Assembly (NCBI GenBank): GCA_964549445.1
Contig: CAZJVS010000021.1
Location: 1 to 64,000 of the forward strand
Length of the DNA stretch: 64,000 bases
Direction of reading: 5' to 3'
Source: SpSt-539 sp964549445
GTDB lineage: Bacteria; Planctomycetota; Phycisphaerae; UBA1845; UTPLA1
Positions 34,699-43,127 of this stretch are shown in pieces (position 1 is the stretch's first letter; each line of letters opens with the position of its first letter). The position numbers were made by a program, and so were the translations under genes. The notes beneath the pieces are model-generated. The model searched no databases, had not been told where the DNA came from, and saw only the letters and a list, made by a program, of their open reading frames with translations.

Positions 34699-35067
34699 CC
34701 CCCCTCGCCGACAAGCCCTCCGCTCTTCGATTCTCGGACACTGCGTCCCTGCCTGCAATTCTTGCGCATTTAGCTCAAGCGACCGCCACGGATTCAAGAT
34801 TCCGACGCTCCCCGGCCGATTGTCTATTTGCCTATGACTCGCAAATTACCCAATCTAACAATCAGCGCCAAATCGGCGAATCTTTGGGAATCTTGCAGCC
34901 ATCAGGAATCATCACACGGTACGCACTTTCTGCCGATTCCGGAGGATTCGGCCGGATCCCTGTCAGCGGTGATGTCGTCCGGCAGCACGCGGAGCGCGAT
35001 GACTGCTGCGATCCACTCGGATCGCCCCTCGCGGACAAAGTCTCATCGCCCGATGGAGTCGAAGTTC
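34699..35067. other. intergenic region before the B12-fold gene
   Basis: About 370 nt without a convincing gene. The middle (34790-34880) is relatively AT-rich for this genome and may hold the promoter of the downstream gene. I see no paired promoter hexamers, conserved RNA motif or terminator. Open frame continues upstream of the chosen start but encodes no recognisable sequence. Confidence 0.4.
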
Positions 35068-35811
35068 ATGTCTCCCGTTCCCGTCACTGGCCTCCTCGAG
35101 CAGTACATGGAGCCCCTCGTCACCGGCCGCCGAAATCTCTGCCGGGACCTCGTGCACTCCGCCGTCCAGTCCGGCGCCGAGCCACGGAAGCTCTACCAGG
35201 GCCTCATCTGGCCGGCCATGGAGCAGATCGACCGCATGTATCGCGACGACCGCATCACGACCGCCACCCAGAACATGGCCACCTTCATCAACCGTGTCGT
35301 CGCCGACCAGCTGCAGCAATACCTGCCCAAGGTTGAGCCGAACGGCCGTCGAATCCTGATCGCGTGTGCAAACGGAGAGAGCGAGCAACTCGGCGCCCAG
35401 ATGTGCGCCGACCTCTTCGAAGCCGACGGCTGGGACGTCTACTTCATCGGTGGCGGCGTCCCGCACGACGAGGTCGTCACCCTCCTCGGCCAGCTACGTC
35501 CCGAGATGTTCCTCATCTTCGGCAGCAAGCCGCAGGACGCGCCGGTGGTCCGCCAGCTCATCGACTCCATCCGCGACATTAACGCCTGCCCGACCATGAA
35601 CATCATGGTCTCCGGCGGCGTCTTCAACCGCGCCGACGGCCTTTGGAAGGAAGTCAAAGCCGACCTCCTGGCGGAGACCGCCGTCGAGGCCCTCGACTTG
35701 GCAAGCCGCGCCGAGCCTCGCACTCCGGAAATCCGAATCCCCGGCGCACCGAAGAAGCGCCGCCGCCGCCGACGGCCGCCGCTGCTCGCGACCCCGGAAG
35801 ACGAAAACTAA
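35068..35811 (+). CDS. B12-binding-fold protein lacking the axial histidine
   Basis: A 247 aa protein with two domains: a helical cap (about 1-90: LLEQYMEPLVTGRRNLCRDLVHSAVQSG) resembling the B12-binding_2 module, and a Rossmann-like B12-binding domain (about 95-210: RRILIACANGESEQLGAQMCADLFEADGWDVYFIGGGVP). In the standard DxHxxG motif the lower-axial His position is Glu (NGESEQLG), so classical base-off/His-on binding is not expected. The C-terminus is strongly basic (KKRRRRRRPP), which could contact nucleic acid. ATG at 35068 with GGAG at 8 nt is chosen. A regulator or sensor role is inference. Confidence 0.75.
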   Translation: MSPVPVTGLLEQYMEPLVTGRRNLCRDLVHSAVQSGAEPRKLYQGLIWPAMEQIDRMYRDDRITTATQNMATFINRVVADQLQQYLPKVEPNGRRILIACANGESEQLGAQMCADLFEADGWDVYFIGGGVPHDEVVTLLGQLRPEMFLIFGSKPQDAPVVRQLIDSIRDINACPTMNIMVSGGVFNRADGLWKEVKADLLAETAVEALDLASRAEPRTPEIRIPGAPKKRRRRRRPPLLATPEDEN

Positions 35812-35933
35812 GACGAATCAAGAGTCCCTGAATTCGCTTTTGAGTGTCTGATCGCGCGAGCTAAAATCGCAGCACCGGCGGGCCGCCGCCTTCTGGAAAC
35901 GGGCTCGTGCGACTTAATCCGTGGAGAACGAAC

Positions 35934-36206
35934 ATGCTTTCCAATCATCGAATCGCAGCAGTCCGTGCACTGGCCGGCATCGTGCTTGGCTTGGCGCTCC
36001 TGGCCGGCTCGGCCTGCGATACCTGTAGCTCTGGCGAGGAATGCGGCGCGGGGACGTGCTGCGTCAACGGCCGGTGCATCGACGACTGCGACCCGGAAGA
36101 CCAGTCGCCGACCAGCGTCAAGGTCAAGGCGAGCGACGAGGCCGCGATGGCGGAGCCGACCAATCTGCACGAGATCGTGCAACTCCTCTTCCCGCCGATG
36201 CACTAG
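35934..36206 (+). CDS. small cysteine-rich lipoprotein
   Basis: A 90 aa protein with lipobox LLAGSAC followed by a compact cysteine cluster: DTCSSGEECGAGTCCVNGRC and then IDDC. The spacing (CX2CX5CX4CCX4CX3C from the lipidated Cys) resembles disulfide-rich knottin or EGF-like modules. The tail is short and acidic, then mixed. ATG at 35934 with GGAGA upstream. Convergent with the cardiolipin synthase gene. Function unknown. Confidence 0.65.
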   Translation: MLSNHRIAAVRALAGIVLGLALLAGSACDTCSSGEECGAGTCCVNGRCIDDCDPEDQSPTSVKVKASDEAAMAEPTNLHEIVQLLFPPMH

Positions 36207-36234
36207 CTCGCTCGCGACGTCGGTTCACGGACGA

Positions 36235-37674
36235 TCACAGCAGGGGAGATGCCAGCCGCGCGAGGCCGATCGAAACGGATTCGCGGAATGTCCACTGGTG
36301 CTTTTCGGTACGGGAGAAGCGCCTCGACGCGGCACGCAACTCGTCAAACTCGTCCTGGAGCTGACGCGCGAGCGTCGGGTCGTAGAGGATCGCCGTCAGT
36401 TCAAAATTGAGCCGGAAGCTGCGGGCGTCCATGTTCGCCGAGCCCGCCAGCGCCCACGATTCGTCAATCACCACGTTCTTGCAGTGGAGCATACCGAGTC
36501 CGTACTCGAAGATCTCCACGCCGGCCGCCGTCAGCTCCTCGTAGTAGCTCCGCCCGGCCCACAACACAAACCAGTGATCGCTCCGTGAAGGGATCAGCAG
36601 TTGCACCTTCACGTTTCGGTAAGCGGCGGCCTGTAGTGCCATGATCATCGGAACGTCGGGCACAAAGTAGGGCGTCGCGATGCAGATCGACTTCCGCGCC
36701 GCCGCGACCGCCGCGAACAGGACCTGGTGCATCACATCCGCCTGCGTATCTGGGCCGGATGGAATAATCTGCACCGCGTGCGGCCCCGCTCGCGACGGAT
36801 CGGGAAACAGATCGTCCGACGCGATTGTTTCATCTGTCGCGTAGTTCCAGTCTTCCAGGAACACATCCTGCAACTCGCCGACCGCCGGCCCGCGAACGCT
36901 GAAGATCGTGTCCCGCCACGGCCCCAGTCGCGCAAGCCGGCCGCGATACTCGTCCCCGATGTTCTGGCTGCCCGTAAACCCCGTATGCCCGTCAATCACG
37001 ACGAGCTTCCGGTGGTTGCGAAAATTGACGTGAAAGCGCCCGCGCCACGGTATGACCGGATTGAAATACCCGACCTGCACGCCTTCCTCGCGCATCCGCC
37101 GCACAAAGCTCCGCGGCAGCCGCCAGCAGCCGACCGCATCGAGCAGCACGCGGCACTTCACGCCCGACCGTGCTTTCGCCATGAGCAACTCGGCCACCGC
37201 TCGGCCAGTCTCATCCGGCTGAAAAATGTAAAACTCGAGATGCACGTGCGATCGCGCCGACTCGATCGCCAGCCGCAATGCGAGAAAGAACGCCTCGCCA
37301 TCGTGGAAAATCGTCACGTCGTTTCCCAGACTCGGCGGCGAACGCGAGAACCGCGTCGCAATGTGCACGACCGCGTGCATGTGCTGATCGGTGACGAGTG
37401 CGGCGAGCGGCGCCTGGCCCGACTCCGGCTTGCGCGCCAGCACGGCCGCAAGCTTCTGCCGCCGGCTCTGGCGCCGCCGCCGCGTGCGATCGATCTTGAG
37501 TTGCCCGATCAGGAAGAAGAGCACGAGCCCGACGACCGGCAGCAGGATCAGCGCGAGTATCCACGCCACCATGGCCCGCGGCTCGCGCGGACGACGCAGG
37601 ATCGCAATGATCGCGCAGGCAACCAGGATGTAGTTGATGATCGAGAGAACTTCCCAGATCGTCGGGCCGCGCAT
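36235..37674 (-). CDS. cls: cardiolipin synthase (phospholipase D family)
   Basis: A 479 aa membrane enzyme that makes cardiolipin from phosphatidylglycerol. Two N-terminal TM helices (about 8-27 and 35-57), then two HKD catalytic motifs: FRNHRKLVVIDGHTGFTG and MLHCKNVVIDESWALAGSAN. Length and architecture match bacterial ClsA. Start at 37674. Upstream on the same strand is the chitinase-like gene, 52 nt away. Confidence 0.9.
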   Translation of the reverse strand: MRGPTIWEVLSIINYILVACAIIAILRRPREPRAMVAWILALILLPVVGLVLFFLIGQLKIDRTRRRRQSRRQKLAAVLARKPESGQAPLAALVTDQHMHAVVHIATRFSRSPPSLGNDVTIFHDGEAFFLALRLAIESARSHVHLEFYIFQPDETGRAVAELLMAKARSGVKCRVLLDAVGCWRLPRSFVRRMREEGVQVGYFNPVIPWRGRFHVNFRNHRKLVVIDGHTGFTGSQNIGDEYRGRLARLGPWRDTIFSVRGPAVGELQDVFLEDWNYATDETIASDDLFPDPSRAGPHAVQIIPSGPDTQADVMHQVLFAAVAAARKSICIATPYFVPDVPMIMALQAAAYRNVKVQLLIPSRSDHWFVLWAGRSYYEELTAAGVEIFEYGLGMLHCKNVVIDESWALAGSANMDARSFRLNFELTAILYDPTLARQLQDEFDELRAASRRFSRTEKHQWTFRESVSIGLARLASPLL

Positions 37675-37726
37675 GCCGCACTCCGCGAAGCGCGGCCGAT
37701 TGTAGCCGCCAGTCGCCGTGTCGCTA

Positions 37727-39325
37727 TCAGTCGAGAAGCAAACGCACGAAATGCGCGATGTCGGAGCCGTTCACGACGAGGTCGGCGTTCAAGTCGCCGC
37801 GAGTCGCATCGCAAGAATAAGTAGTCGCGTATCGCGCCGGGTCGACGAGTGCGACGGCCAGCGCCGGCGCGTCGGCCGCCGTCACCGCGCCGTCGCAGTT
37901 CATGTCGCCCGGCAGGGCGGGTGCGGCCGAAAACGCCTTGAAGATGTTCGTAAACTCGAACGGCTGCTGCAATACGCTGCTGCAATTGTTGTCGACGACG
38001 CCGATCGACCCGCCCGCGCACTGCCTGTCGCGATTCGCCGACCAGAACGCCAGCAGCGCCAGGTTGTTCTGTGCCGCGAAGTTTGTGAGTTGCTGTGCAT
38101 CCGACGGATAAAACCGCTCGCTGAGGACGTCGTTCAGACCGATCATCGGCGTCACCCCGATCTTCCGCCACGCCTGCGCGTCCGACAGCGGCTGCCCGGC
38201 TGCCGCATACACCGCCTTCACCTGGTTCTTCGTGCTCGTCGCCGCCTGGATCGCGTACGCCCCCATTTGTCCGTCCGGATTCGGCGCCGCCGAGTCGCCG
38301 TAGTCCATCGCCATTACGTTGATGACCCCGACGTTTACGCCCCGCGCCACCGCGCTCGCCACCACCGCAACGCCGTCCGCCGTCAATCCGCTCGGCAGCA
38401 CCGGCAGTGTCAGCGACACGTGCAGCGTCCGCCCGGCCGCCGCCAGCTCCGCCTGCAACATCGCGATCGCCCGGCTGCGCCGATCCACCGACGCCGCGTC
38501 CGCGGTCGCCGCCCCCTCGATGTCGAAATCCACGTGTGTCAGCCCGTACGCGTCGACGACCGCCCGATACTTGTTCTTGAGCGCGACAACATCCGGCGTA
38601 CACAGCGCCAACTCCGTATTCGCCGCGCCGCCGAACGATACCGAGACATCGCCGCCGATCGACCGCAGCGCATTGATCTCCGGCCCAAGAAAGCCCGACC
38701 CGATCGAGTAATACGTCCCCCAGCTCGGCGAGCAATCCGCCGGATCGCCAACGATGAACCCCAGTGAATAAAACCGCGACCCAGTAGTTTGCGCCGCGGC
38801 AACGTAATCAAACGGCGGCCAGTTCGTCGCGTCGACATACGGCGCCGACACCCGCGTCGGCCACGGCGGCGCGGGCACCGGCAGCGGTGGGGGAGGGGCG
38901 GGGGAGACGCCATTCAGTGAAACCGTGGCCCCGTTCAGCAACCCGGTCGCGGGAAACGCCGCGCCATTCCCGGGCTGCGCGACGAATCCGAACGTCTTCG
39001 TCTCGCCCGGCGACAAGTCGCCGTCCTCCCACGCCGCATCGACGGCGGCGAGCACGTAGTGATTACCGACATGCGACACGATCCGCGCATCCCAGATGCT
39101 CGTAATGCTCCGCTCCCAGTCAAACTCCAGCCGCCAGTCCGTAATGATCCACGACGCATTGTTGGCAATCGAAGCCGCCGCCTGAAAGCCGGATCCCCAA
39201 TCTTGCGTCACACCAAACGAAATCGCCACCGTATTCGCCTGCGCAAGGGCGATCGAAGCTCGCGCCAATCCCATCGACGAAATGGCCGCCAGAGTGAAAC
39301 GCCGGACGAACGAATGACATCGCAT
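37727..39325 (-). CDS. exported GH18 chitinase-like protein with CBM2 and dockerin-like domains
   Basis: A 532 aa exported protein. Signal peptide about 1-28. Residues 30-135 resemble carbohydrate-binding module 2 (FGVTQDWGSGFQAAASIAN, WIITDWRLEFDWERSITSIW, LSPGETKTFGFVAQPG). A Pro-rich linker (143-155) leads to a glycoside hydrolase family 18 barrel with THVDFDIEG, whose final Glu would be the catalytic acid, and VNVMAMDYG. The C-terminus (about 465-532) has two calcium-binding dockerin-like repeats (GDMNCDGAVTAADAPAL and GDLNADLVVNGSDIAHF). Likely acts on chitin or a related glycan outside the cell; substrate not proven. Confidence 0.85.
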   Translation of the reverse strand: MRCHSFVRRFTLAAISSMGLARASIALAQANTVAISFGVTQDWGSGFQAAASIANNASWIITDWRLEFDWERSITSIWDARIVSHVGNHYVLAAVDAAWEDGDLSPGETKTFGFVAQPGNGAAFPATGLLNGATVSLNGVSPAPPPPLPVPAPPWPTRVSAPYVDATNWPPFDYVAAAQTTGSRFYSLGFIVGDPADCSPSWGTYYSIGSGFLGPEINALRSIGGDVSVSFGGAANTELALCTPDVVALKNKYRAVVDAYGLTHVDFDIEGAATADAASVDRRSRAIAMLQAELAAAGRTLHVSLTLPVLPSGLTADGVAVVASAVARGVNVGVINVMAMDYGDSAAPNPDGQMGAYAIQAATSTKNQVKAVYAAAGQPLSDAQAWRKIGVTPMIGLNDVLSERFYPSDAQQLTNFAAQNNLALLAFWSANRDRQCAGGSIGVVDNNCSSVLQQPFEFTNIFKAFSAAPALPGDMNCDGAVTAADAPALAVALVDPARYATTYSCDATRGDLNADLVVNGSDIAHFVRLLLD

Positions 39326-39474
39326 GAATAGACCCGACGCAGGGTTACCGGCTCATCAACCGGCCGGTGGTGGGTGGGCAGCATCTGATTCTTGCCGCCG
39401 GATCGAACGAGTCAATCTGAGAATCACGCTTGGTGCAACGCAGCATGACACGAGCCGTAAAACTCGCACCCGCG

Positions 39475-40152
39475 TTATCGCCCCCCGCAATGCCTCCACA
39501 CATCTTCCGTCGGCCCCAGCCCCAGCCGCTCGCGAACCGCCGCAATCTTCCGCAGCTCCTCGCGCGAAAGCGGAATCACCCGCCCGAGCTGCCGCGCGTG
39601 AAACAGAATTTCCGCCGCGTGCTCCACCTTCTCCAGCTTGTAGTAGGCATCCGTCGGCGACTTACCCACCGTCACGCTCCCGTGCCGTTCCAGCAAAATC
39701 GCATCGTGGTCGCGGATAAGTCCGGCAATCGCATACGGTCCCTCGTCGCTCCCCGGTGTCGCGTACGGCGCGGTCGGTATCGTGCCGAGCGTCAGCACCA
39801 CCTCCGGAATCACGCACTCCGCCATCGACACGCCCGCGTACGTGAACGACGTCGCGATCGGCGGATGGGCATGCACGACCGCCTGCACGTCGGCCCGCTC
39901 CCGATACACCGCCAGGTGCAGCGGCATCTCCGAAGACGCCTTGCGTCCGGCCACCAGCCGCCCGTCCAGCGCAACCCGCGAAATATCGTCCGGCTTCAAC
40001 TCGCCCAGGTGCGTCCCGCTCGCCGTGATCAGCAACTGATTCCCCGGCGCTCGGCACGAAAGATTCCCGTCCGACGCCGCCACCAGCCCCTTGGCGTGCA
40101 TCCGATGCGCAATCTCGCACATCTCGCGTCGAAGCTGAAAGTCCCCGTTCAT
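39475..40152 (-). CDS. class II aldolase, L-fuculose-phosphate type, in the BMC operon
   Basis: A 225 aa zinc aldolase of the FucA/RhaD family, splitting a sugar 1-phosphate (such as fuculose-1-P) into DHAP and lactaldehyde. Zinc and catalytic residues align with FucA: E75 in SSEMPLH, H94 and H96 in VVHAHPP, H157 in LERHGS; ASDGNLSCR is the phosphate-binding region. In planctomycete microcompartments such an aldolase supplies the lactaldehyde processed inside the shell. It is the last gene, overlapping the preceding BMC-P gene by 4 nt. No encapsulation peptide is obvious, though the C-terminus is helical. Confidence 0.9.
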   Translation of the reverse strand: MNGDFQLRREMCEIAHRMHAKGLVAASDGNLSCRAPGNQLLITASGTHLGELKPDDISRVALDGRLVAGRKASSEMPLHLAVYRERADVQAVVHAHPPIATSFTYAGVSMAECVIPEVVLTLGTIPTAPYATPGSDEGPYAIAGLIRDHDAILLERHGSVTVGKSPTDAYYKLEKVEHAAEILFHARQLGRVIPLSREELRKIAAVRERLGLGPTEDVWRHCGGR

Positions 40153-40418
40153 GCCGCGTGAATCTCGTCGACCACGCCGATGATGATCGACCGGATCGGC
40201 GCCATCTTGTCCGCAACGATCTGCCGCGCCGAGTTACCCTCGTCGACGATCAGCACCGTCTCGCCCGCCCCCGCCCCGACCGAATCAACCGCGATCAGGT
40301 AATTCCCATCCGGCTTGCCGTCCGGCGCAATCCGATCCACCACCAGTATCCGCTTCCCGTCGTAGAAAGGATGGTTGATCGTCGAATACAGCCGCCCGCG
40401 CACCACGCCGAGGATCAT
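40149..40418 (-). CDS. BMC-P shell vertex protein (EutN/CcmL family)
   Basis: An 89 aa pentameric vertex protein closing the corners of the microcompartment shell. Visible family features: N-terminal MILGVVRGRLYSTINHPFYDGKRILVVDRI, then LIAVDSVGAGAGETVLIVDEGNSARQI, and IIIGVVDEI near the end. It overlaps its upstream BMC-P neighbour and the downstream aldolase by 4 nt each, so the three are translationally coupled. One of three BMC-P genes here, as in PVM-type loci. Confidence 0.92.
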   Translation of the reverse strand: MILGVVRGRLYSTINHPFYDGKRILVVDRIAPDGKPDGNYLIAVDSVGAGAGETVLIVDEGNSARQIVADKMAPIRSIIIGVVDEIHAA

Positions 40419-40714
40419 GGCTCGCCCCCGCGCACCGTCACCGCATCGTCGCGGTCATACCCATCGACAATCCCGATGATCGTGTGATCCACCGGCACAA
40501 ACCACGGATCGAGCGCCATCGCCGCCTCGCGCCCACCCTCGTAGTAGATCAACTCGTTCGGCGCCGCCATCCGCGTCGCATCGGCACACACAATCGCCGC
40601 CCCCTTCGGCTGCGCATACTTGTCCAGCGGCTGCACCATGAGCATGGGCACGCCCGCCAGCCCCTCATACACCACGGCCGGAACAACGGTGCCAATGACT
40701 CTGCCGATCAGCAT
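40415..40714 (-). CDS. BMC-P shell vertex protein (EutN/CcmL family)
   Basis: A 99 aa BMC-P protein. It begins MLIGRVIGTVVPAVVYEGLAG, contains MLMVQPLDKYAQPKGAAIVCADATRMAAPNELIYYEGG and ends with TIIGIVDGYDRDDAVTVRGG. Compared with typical EutN it lacks the VDSVGAG loop, having CADATRMAAPN instead, so it is the divergent member of the three. ATG at 40714 lies 4 nt after the BMC-T stop and begins the domain. Confidence 0.88.
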   Translation of the reverse strand: MLIGRVIGTVVPAVVYEGLAGVPMLMVQPLDKYAQPKGAAIVCADATRMAAPNELIYYEGGREAAMALDPWFVPVDHTIIGIVDGYDRDDAVTVRGGEP

Positions 40715-40718
40715 GGCC

Positions 40719-41291
40719 TCACCGATGGAACCGCGACGTCTCGCGCAGCTCGCCCATGACCAGCGCACTCACCGCCGGAATGATCGTCGTCCGATACCCG
40801 ACCTTCCGCGGCCCGATCACCTCGCAAGCCGCTGCAATCGCCGCCTGTACATCCGGCAATTCGCCATCCAGGTGGACGACGCCCTTGCCGCCCAGCCCGT
40901 CGCCCAGCCGAATCTCTCGAATCGCGACCAGCGCACCCTTCACCGCCCGATCCGCCGCGTGAACCGTTGCCGAAACAGTGTCCGTCTCAACAATGCCCAG
41001 CGTCTCGCCTGCCGGCGCGCTGCGCTTCCCCGCTACCGCCGCCACGACGGCCGCGTGCGCATCCGGCAGGAAAACGCTGTCGATCACCGTATCCCCGCCG
41101 GCCGCCAGCCCCTCGCGATACGACTCGCCGACGTCGCCGACCGACCCGCTGATCACAATCAGAAAGTTCCCCGGATGAATCGTCCCCGCCCGATACGTCG
41201 CGATCGACGCCTTCTTCACGATCGCGTCGCCCGCCCGCGTGCCGGCCGCGATCGACGAATACTCCAGGACTGCCAGCGCCGGCTCGGCCAT
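40719..41291 (-). CDS. single-layer BMC-T shell protein (PduT-like tandem BMC domain)
   Basis: A 190 aa protein of two fused BMC domains: about 1-95 (PALAVLEYSSIAAGTRAGDAIVKKA, NFLIVISGSVGDVGES) and about 97-185 (ETLGIVETDTVSATVHAADRAVKGA, GKGVVHLDGELPDVQAAI). It would form a pseudohexameric trimer in the shell facets. Pore loops read SGSVGD and DGLGGKG; there is no cysteine, so the iron-sulfur cluster site of PduT is absent. ATG at 41291 lies 2 nt after the aldehyde dehydrogenase stop. Confidence 0.88.
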   Translation of the reverse strand: MAEPALAVLEYSSIAAGTRAGDAIVKKASIATYRAGTIHPGNFLIVISGSVGDVGESYREGLAAGGDTVIDSVFLPDAHAAVVAAVAGKRSAPAGETLGIVETDTVSATVHAADRAVKGALVAIREIRLGDGLGGKGVVHLDGELPDVQAAIAAACEVIGPRKVGYRTTIIPAVSALVMGELRETSRFHR

Positions 41292-41293
41292 GC

Positions 41294-42748
41294 TCACACG
41301 ATCCTGAAATGATCGACCATCACGCACCGCCGCTCGCGTGAAAACGACCGCGGATCGGTCATCCCCTCGCCCGTCGGACTCGCGATCGAGAATGACGAGT
41401 ATCCCTCGCCGCCCTCGCCCAGTCCCGCGTAAATCGGCGCGTTCTTCACGAAAATGCTCGTGTTGATCTCCCGCGCCATCCGGCTGAGGTTGTCAATGTT
41501 CTTCGAGTGCATGGCCGCCGAGTGCCCGAACCCGTGCTCGGCCGCCTTCGCCAGGTCGATCGCCTCGTCCGCGTGCTTCACCCGCGCCACGGGGAAAACC
41601 GGCATCATCTGCTCCGTCCAGATCAGCGGATGATCGACCGGCACCTCGCACACCGCCGACCGCACCGTATCCGGCACGCGCAGCCCGATCTTTTCGAGAA
41701 TGTACCCGGCGTTCTTCCCAATGAAGTCCTTGTTGATCACCCCCGGCTTCCGCGGCCCGCGCGTCTCGGTGAACACAACCCGCTCAAGCTGCCGGATCTG
41801 CGGCTGCGTCAGCACGATCGCATTGTTCCGCCCCATCTCCGCCAGCAGCGCATCCGCCACCCGCTCGACGACAAAGCACTCCTTCTCATCTGTGCAGATC
41901 ACGTTGTTGTCGAACGACGACCCGCGCACGATGTCGCGCCCCGCCGCCGCGATATCCGCAGTCTCATCGACCACCACCGGCGGATTCCCCGGCCCGGCGC
42001 AAATCGCCCGCTTCCCGCTCGCCATCGCCGCCTTCACGACGCCCGGCCCGCCCGTCACCACCAGCAGCCGCACACCCGGATGCCGCATCAGCTCCTGGGC
42101 CGTCTCGATCGTCGGCTCGGGAATGCAGCACACCACGTCCGGCGGGCCGCCCGCCGCCATGATCGCCTCGTTGATCAGCGCCACGTTCCGGATCGACACC
42201 CGCTTCGCATTCGGGTGCACGTTGAACACCACGCTGTTCCCCGCCGCCAGCATCCCGATCGTGTTGCAGATGATCGTGCTCGTCGGATTCGTCGTCGGCG
42301 TAATCGCCCCGATGACGCCAAACGGCGCCCGCTCCAGCAGCGTCAGCCCGCGATCACCGGTAAACGTAATCGGAACCAGCGCCTCAATCCCCGGCGTCTT
42401 GTTCGTCACGAGCCGGTTCTTGATAACCTTGTCTTCCGCCCGCCCGAGCCCCGTCTCCGCATGCGCTTCGCGCGCCAACTCCTCCGCATGCTCGAGCATC
42501 GACCGCCGAATCTCCGCAATAATCTCCCCGCGCTTCGCCATCGGCAGTGCCGAATACGCCTTGAACGCCGCCCGCGCCGGCGTCACCGCCGCATCAATGT
42601 TCGGATGCAACCCCGGCGACCACGCCGCCACGTGTCCCCCCCTTGGCAAGGGGGGGCCTGGGGGGGTCGATCCCCGCGCGCCCCCACCCATCGAAGCAAT
42701 CACGCGTTGCGCAATCTGATCAATCTGTGTTTCAGTCAACGACGCCAT
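41294..42748 (-). CDS. CoA-acylating aldehyde dehydrogenase with encapsulation peptide (EutE/PduP type)
   Basis: A 484 aa signature enzyme of metabolosomes, oxidising an aldehyde with NAD+ and CoA to acyl-CoA. An amphipathic encapsulation peptide (residues 2-20, SLTETQIDQIAQRVIASMG) is joined by a Pro/Gly linker (21-42) to the catalytic domain. Catalytic cysteine is C285 in NNVICTDEKE; GPGNPPVVVDE and the nucleotide-binding TPTTNPTST are typical of PduP/EutE. The linker is encoded by a palindromic repeat-like element. Substrates could be acetaldehyde (from DeoC) and lactaldehyde (from the class II aldolase). Confidence 0.93.
   Translation of the reverse strand: MASLTETQIDQIAQRVIASMGGGARGSTPPGPPLPRGGHVAAWSPGLHPNIDAAVTPARAAFKAYSALPMAKRGEIIAEIRRSMLEHAEELAREAHAETGLGRAEDKVIKNRLVTNKTPGIEALVPITFTGDRGLTLLERAPFGVIGAITPTTNPTSTIICNTIGMLAAGNSVVFNVHPNAKRVSIRNVALINEAIMAAGGPPDVVCCIPEPTIETAQELMRHPGVRLLVVTGGPGVVKAAMASGKRAICAGPGNPPVVVDETADIAAAGRDIVRGSSFDNNVICTDEKECFVVERVADALLAEMGRNNAIVLTQPQIRQLERVVFTETRGPRKPGVINKDFIGKNAGYILEKIGLRVPDTVRSAVCEVPVDHPLIWTEQMMPVFPVARVKHADEAIDLAKAAEHGFGHSAAMHSKNIDNLSRMAREINTSIFVKNAPIYAGLGEGGEGYSSFSIASPTGEGMTDPRSFSRERRCVMVDHFRIV
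42636..42670 (-). repeat. palindromic repeat-like element inside the aldehyde dehydrogenase linker
   Basis: A perfect 10-bp inverted repeat with a 1-nt centre (seven C, TTG, G, CAA, seven G; 42636-42656) followed by CCT and another run of seven G. It is in frame and encodes the Pro/Gly-rich residues joining the encapsulation peptide to the enzyme. C/G-run palindromes of this form are familiar as intergenic repeats in GC-rich genomes; whether this one is multicopy needs the whole genome. Confidence 0.6.
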
Positions 42749-42771
42749 GAGTTTTTTCGACGTTTCAGCGT

Positions 42772-43059
42772 TTACTTCTTGTACTTCCGCTCGCCCGCCA
42801 CTTCCCAGCTATCCACGATCGCCATGATCACCGCATCGCACGGCCGCTCGCGCGTCGCCTCCGTCTGCCGCGCCGAGCTGCCCGCCGCAAACATGACGAC
42901 TTCGTGCAGCCCCGCGCCGACCGCGTCCACCGCCACCAACGGCGCACCCGTTTCCTTGCCCTCTGCGTCCAGCGGACGCAGCAGCAAAAACTTCAGCCCC
43001 GCCATGGACTGTTCCTTGCGGGTCGAAACAACCGTGCCGATCACCTTCGCCAGTAGCAT
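42772..43059 (-). CDS. BMC-P shell vertex protein (EutN/CcmL family)
   Basis: A 95 aa vertex protein: MLLAKVIGTVVSTRKEQSMAG, FLLLRPLDAEGKETGAPLVAVDAVGAG, EVVMFAAGSSARQTEATRERPCDAVIMAIVDSW are all classic EutN/CcmL motifs. It is the most canonical of the three BMC-P proteins. ATG at 43059 with AGGGG upstream begins the domain; the longer frame is not used. Confidence 0.93.
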   Translation of the reverse strand: MLLAKVIGTVVSTRKEQSMAGLKFLLLRPLDAEGKETGAPLVAVDAVGAGLHEVVMFAAGSSARQTEATRERPCDAVIMAIVDSWEVAGERKYKK

Positions 43060-43127
43060 GACGCGCCCCTGCGATTTGCAAGCCGCGCCCGACCCTCGGC
43101 CCAACGCCGACAGCCGGGCGACCGCCG

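Noticed and set aside
39326..39474. Terminator at the end of the BMC operon
   Set aside because: A weak CCGG hairpin exists near 39350 but no T-tract follows on the minus strand, so termination here is not supported.
40719..41291. Iron-sulfur cluster site in the BMC-T pore as in PduT
   Set aside because: The protein contains no cysteine, so no cluster can be ligated there.
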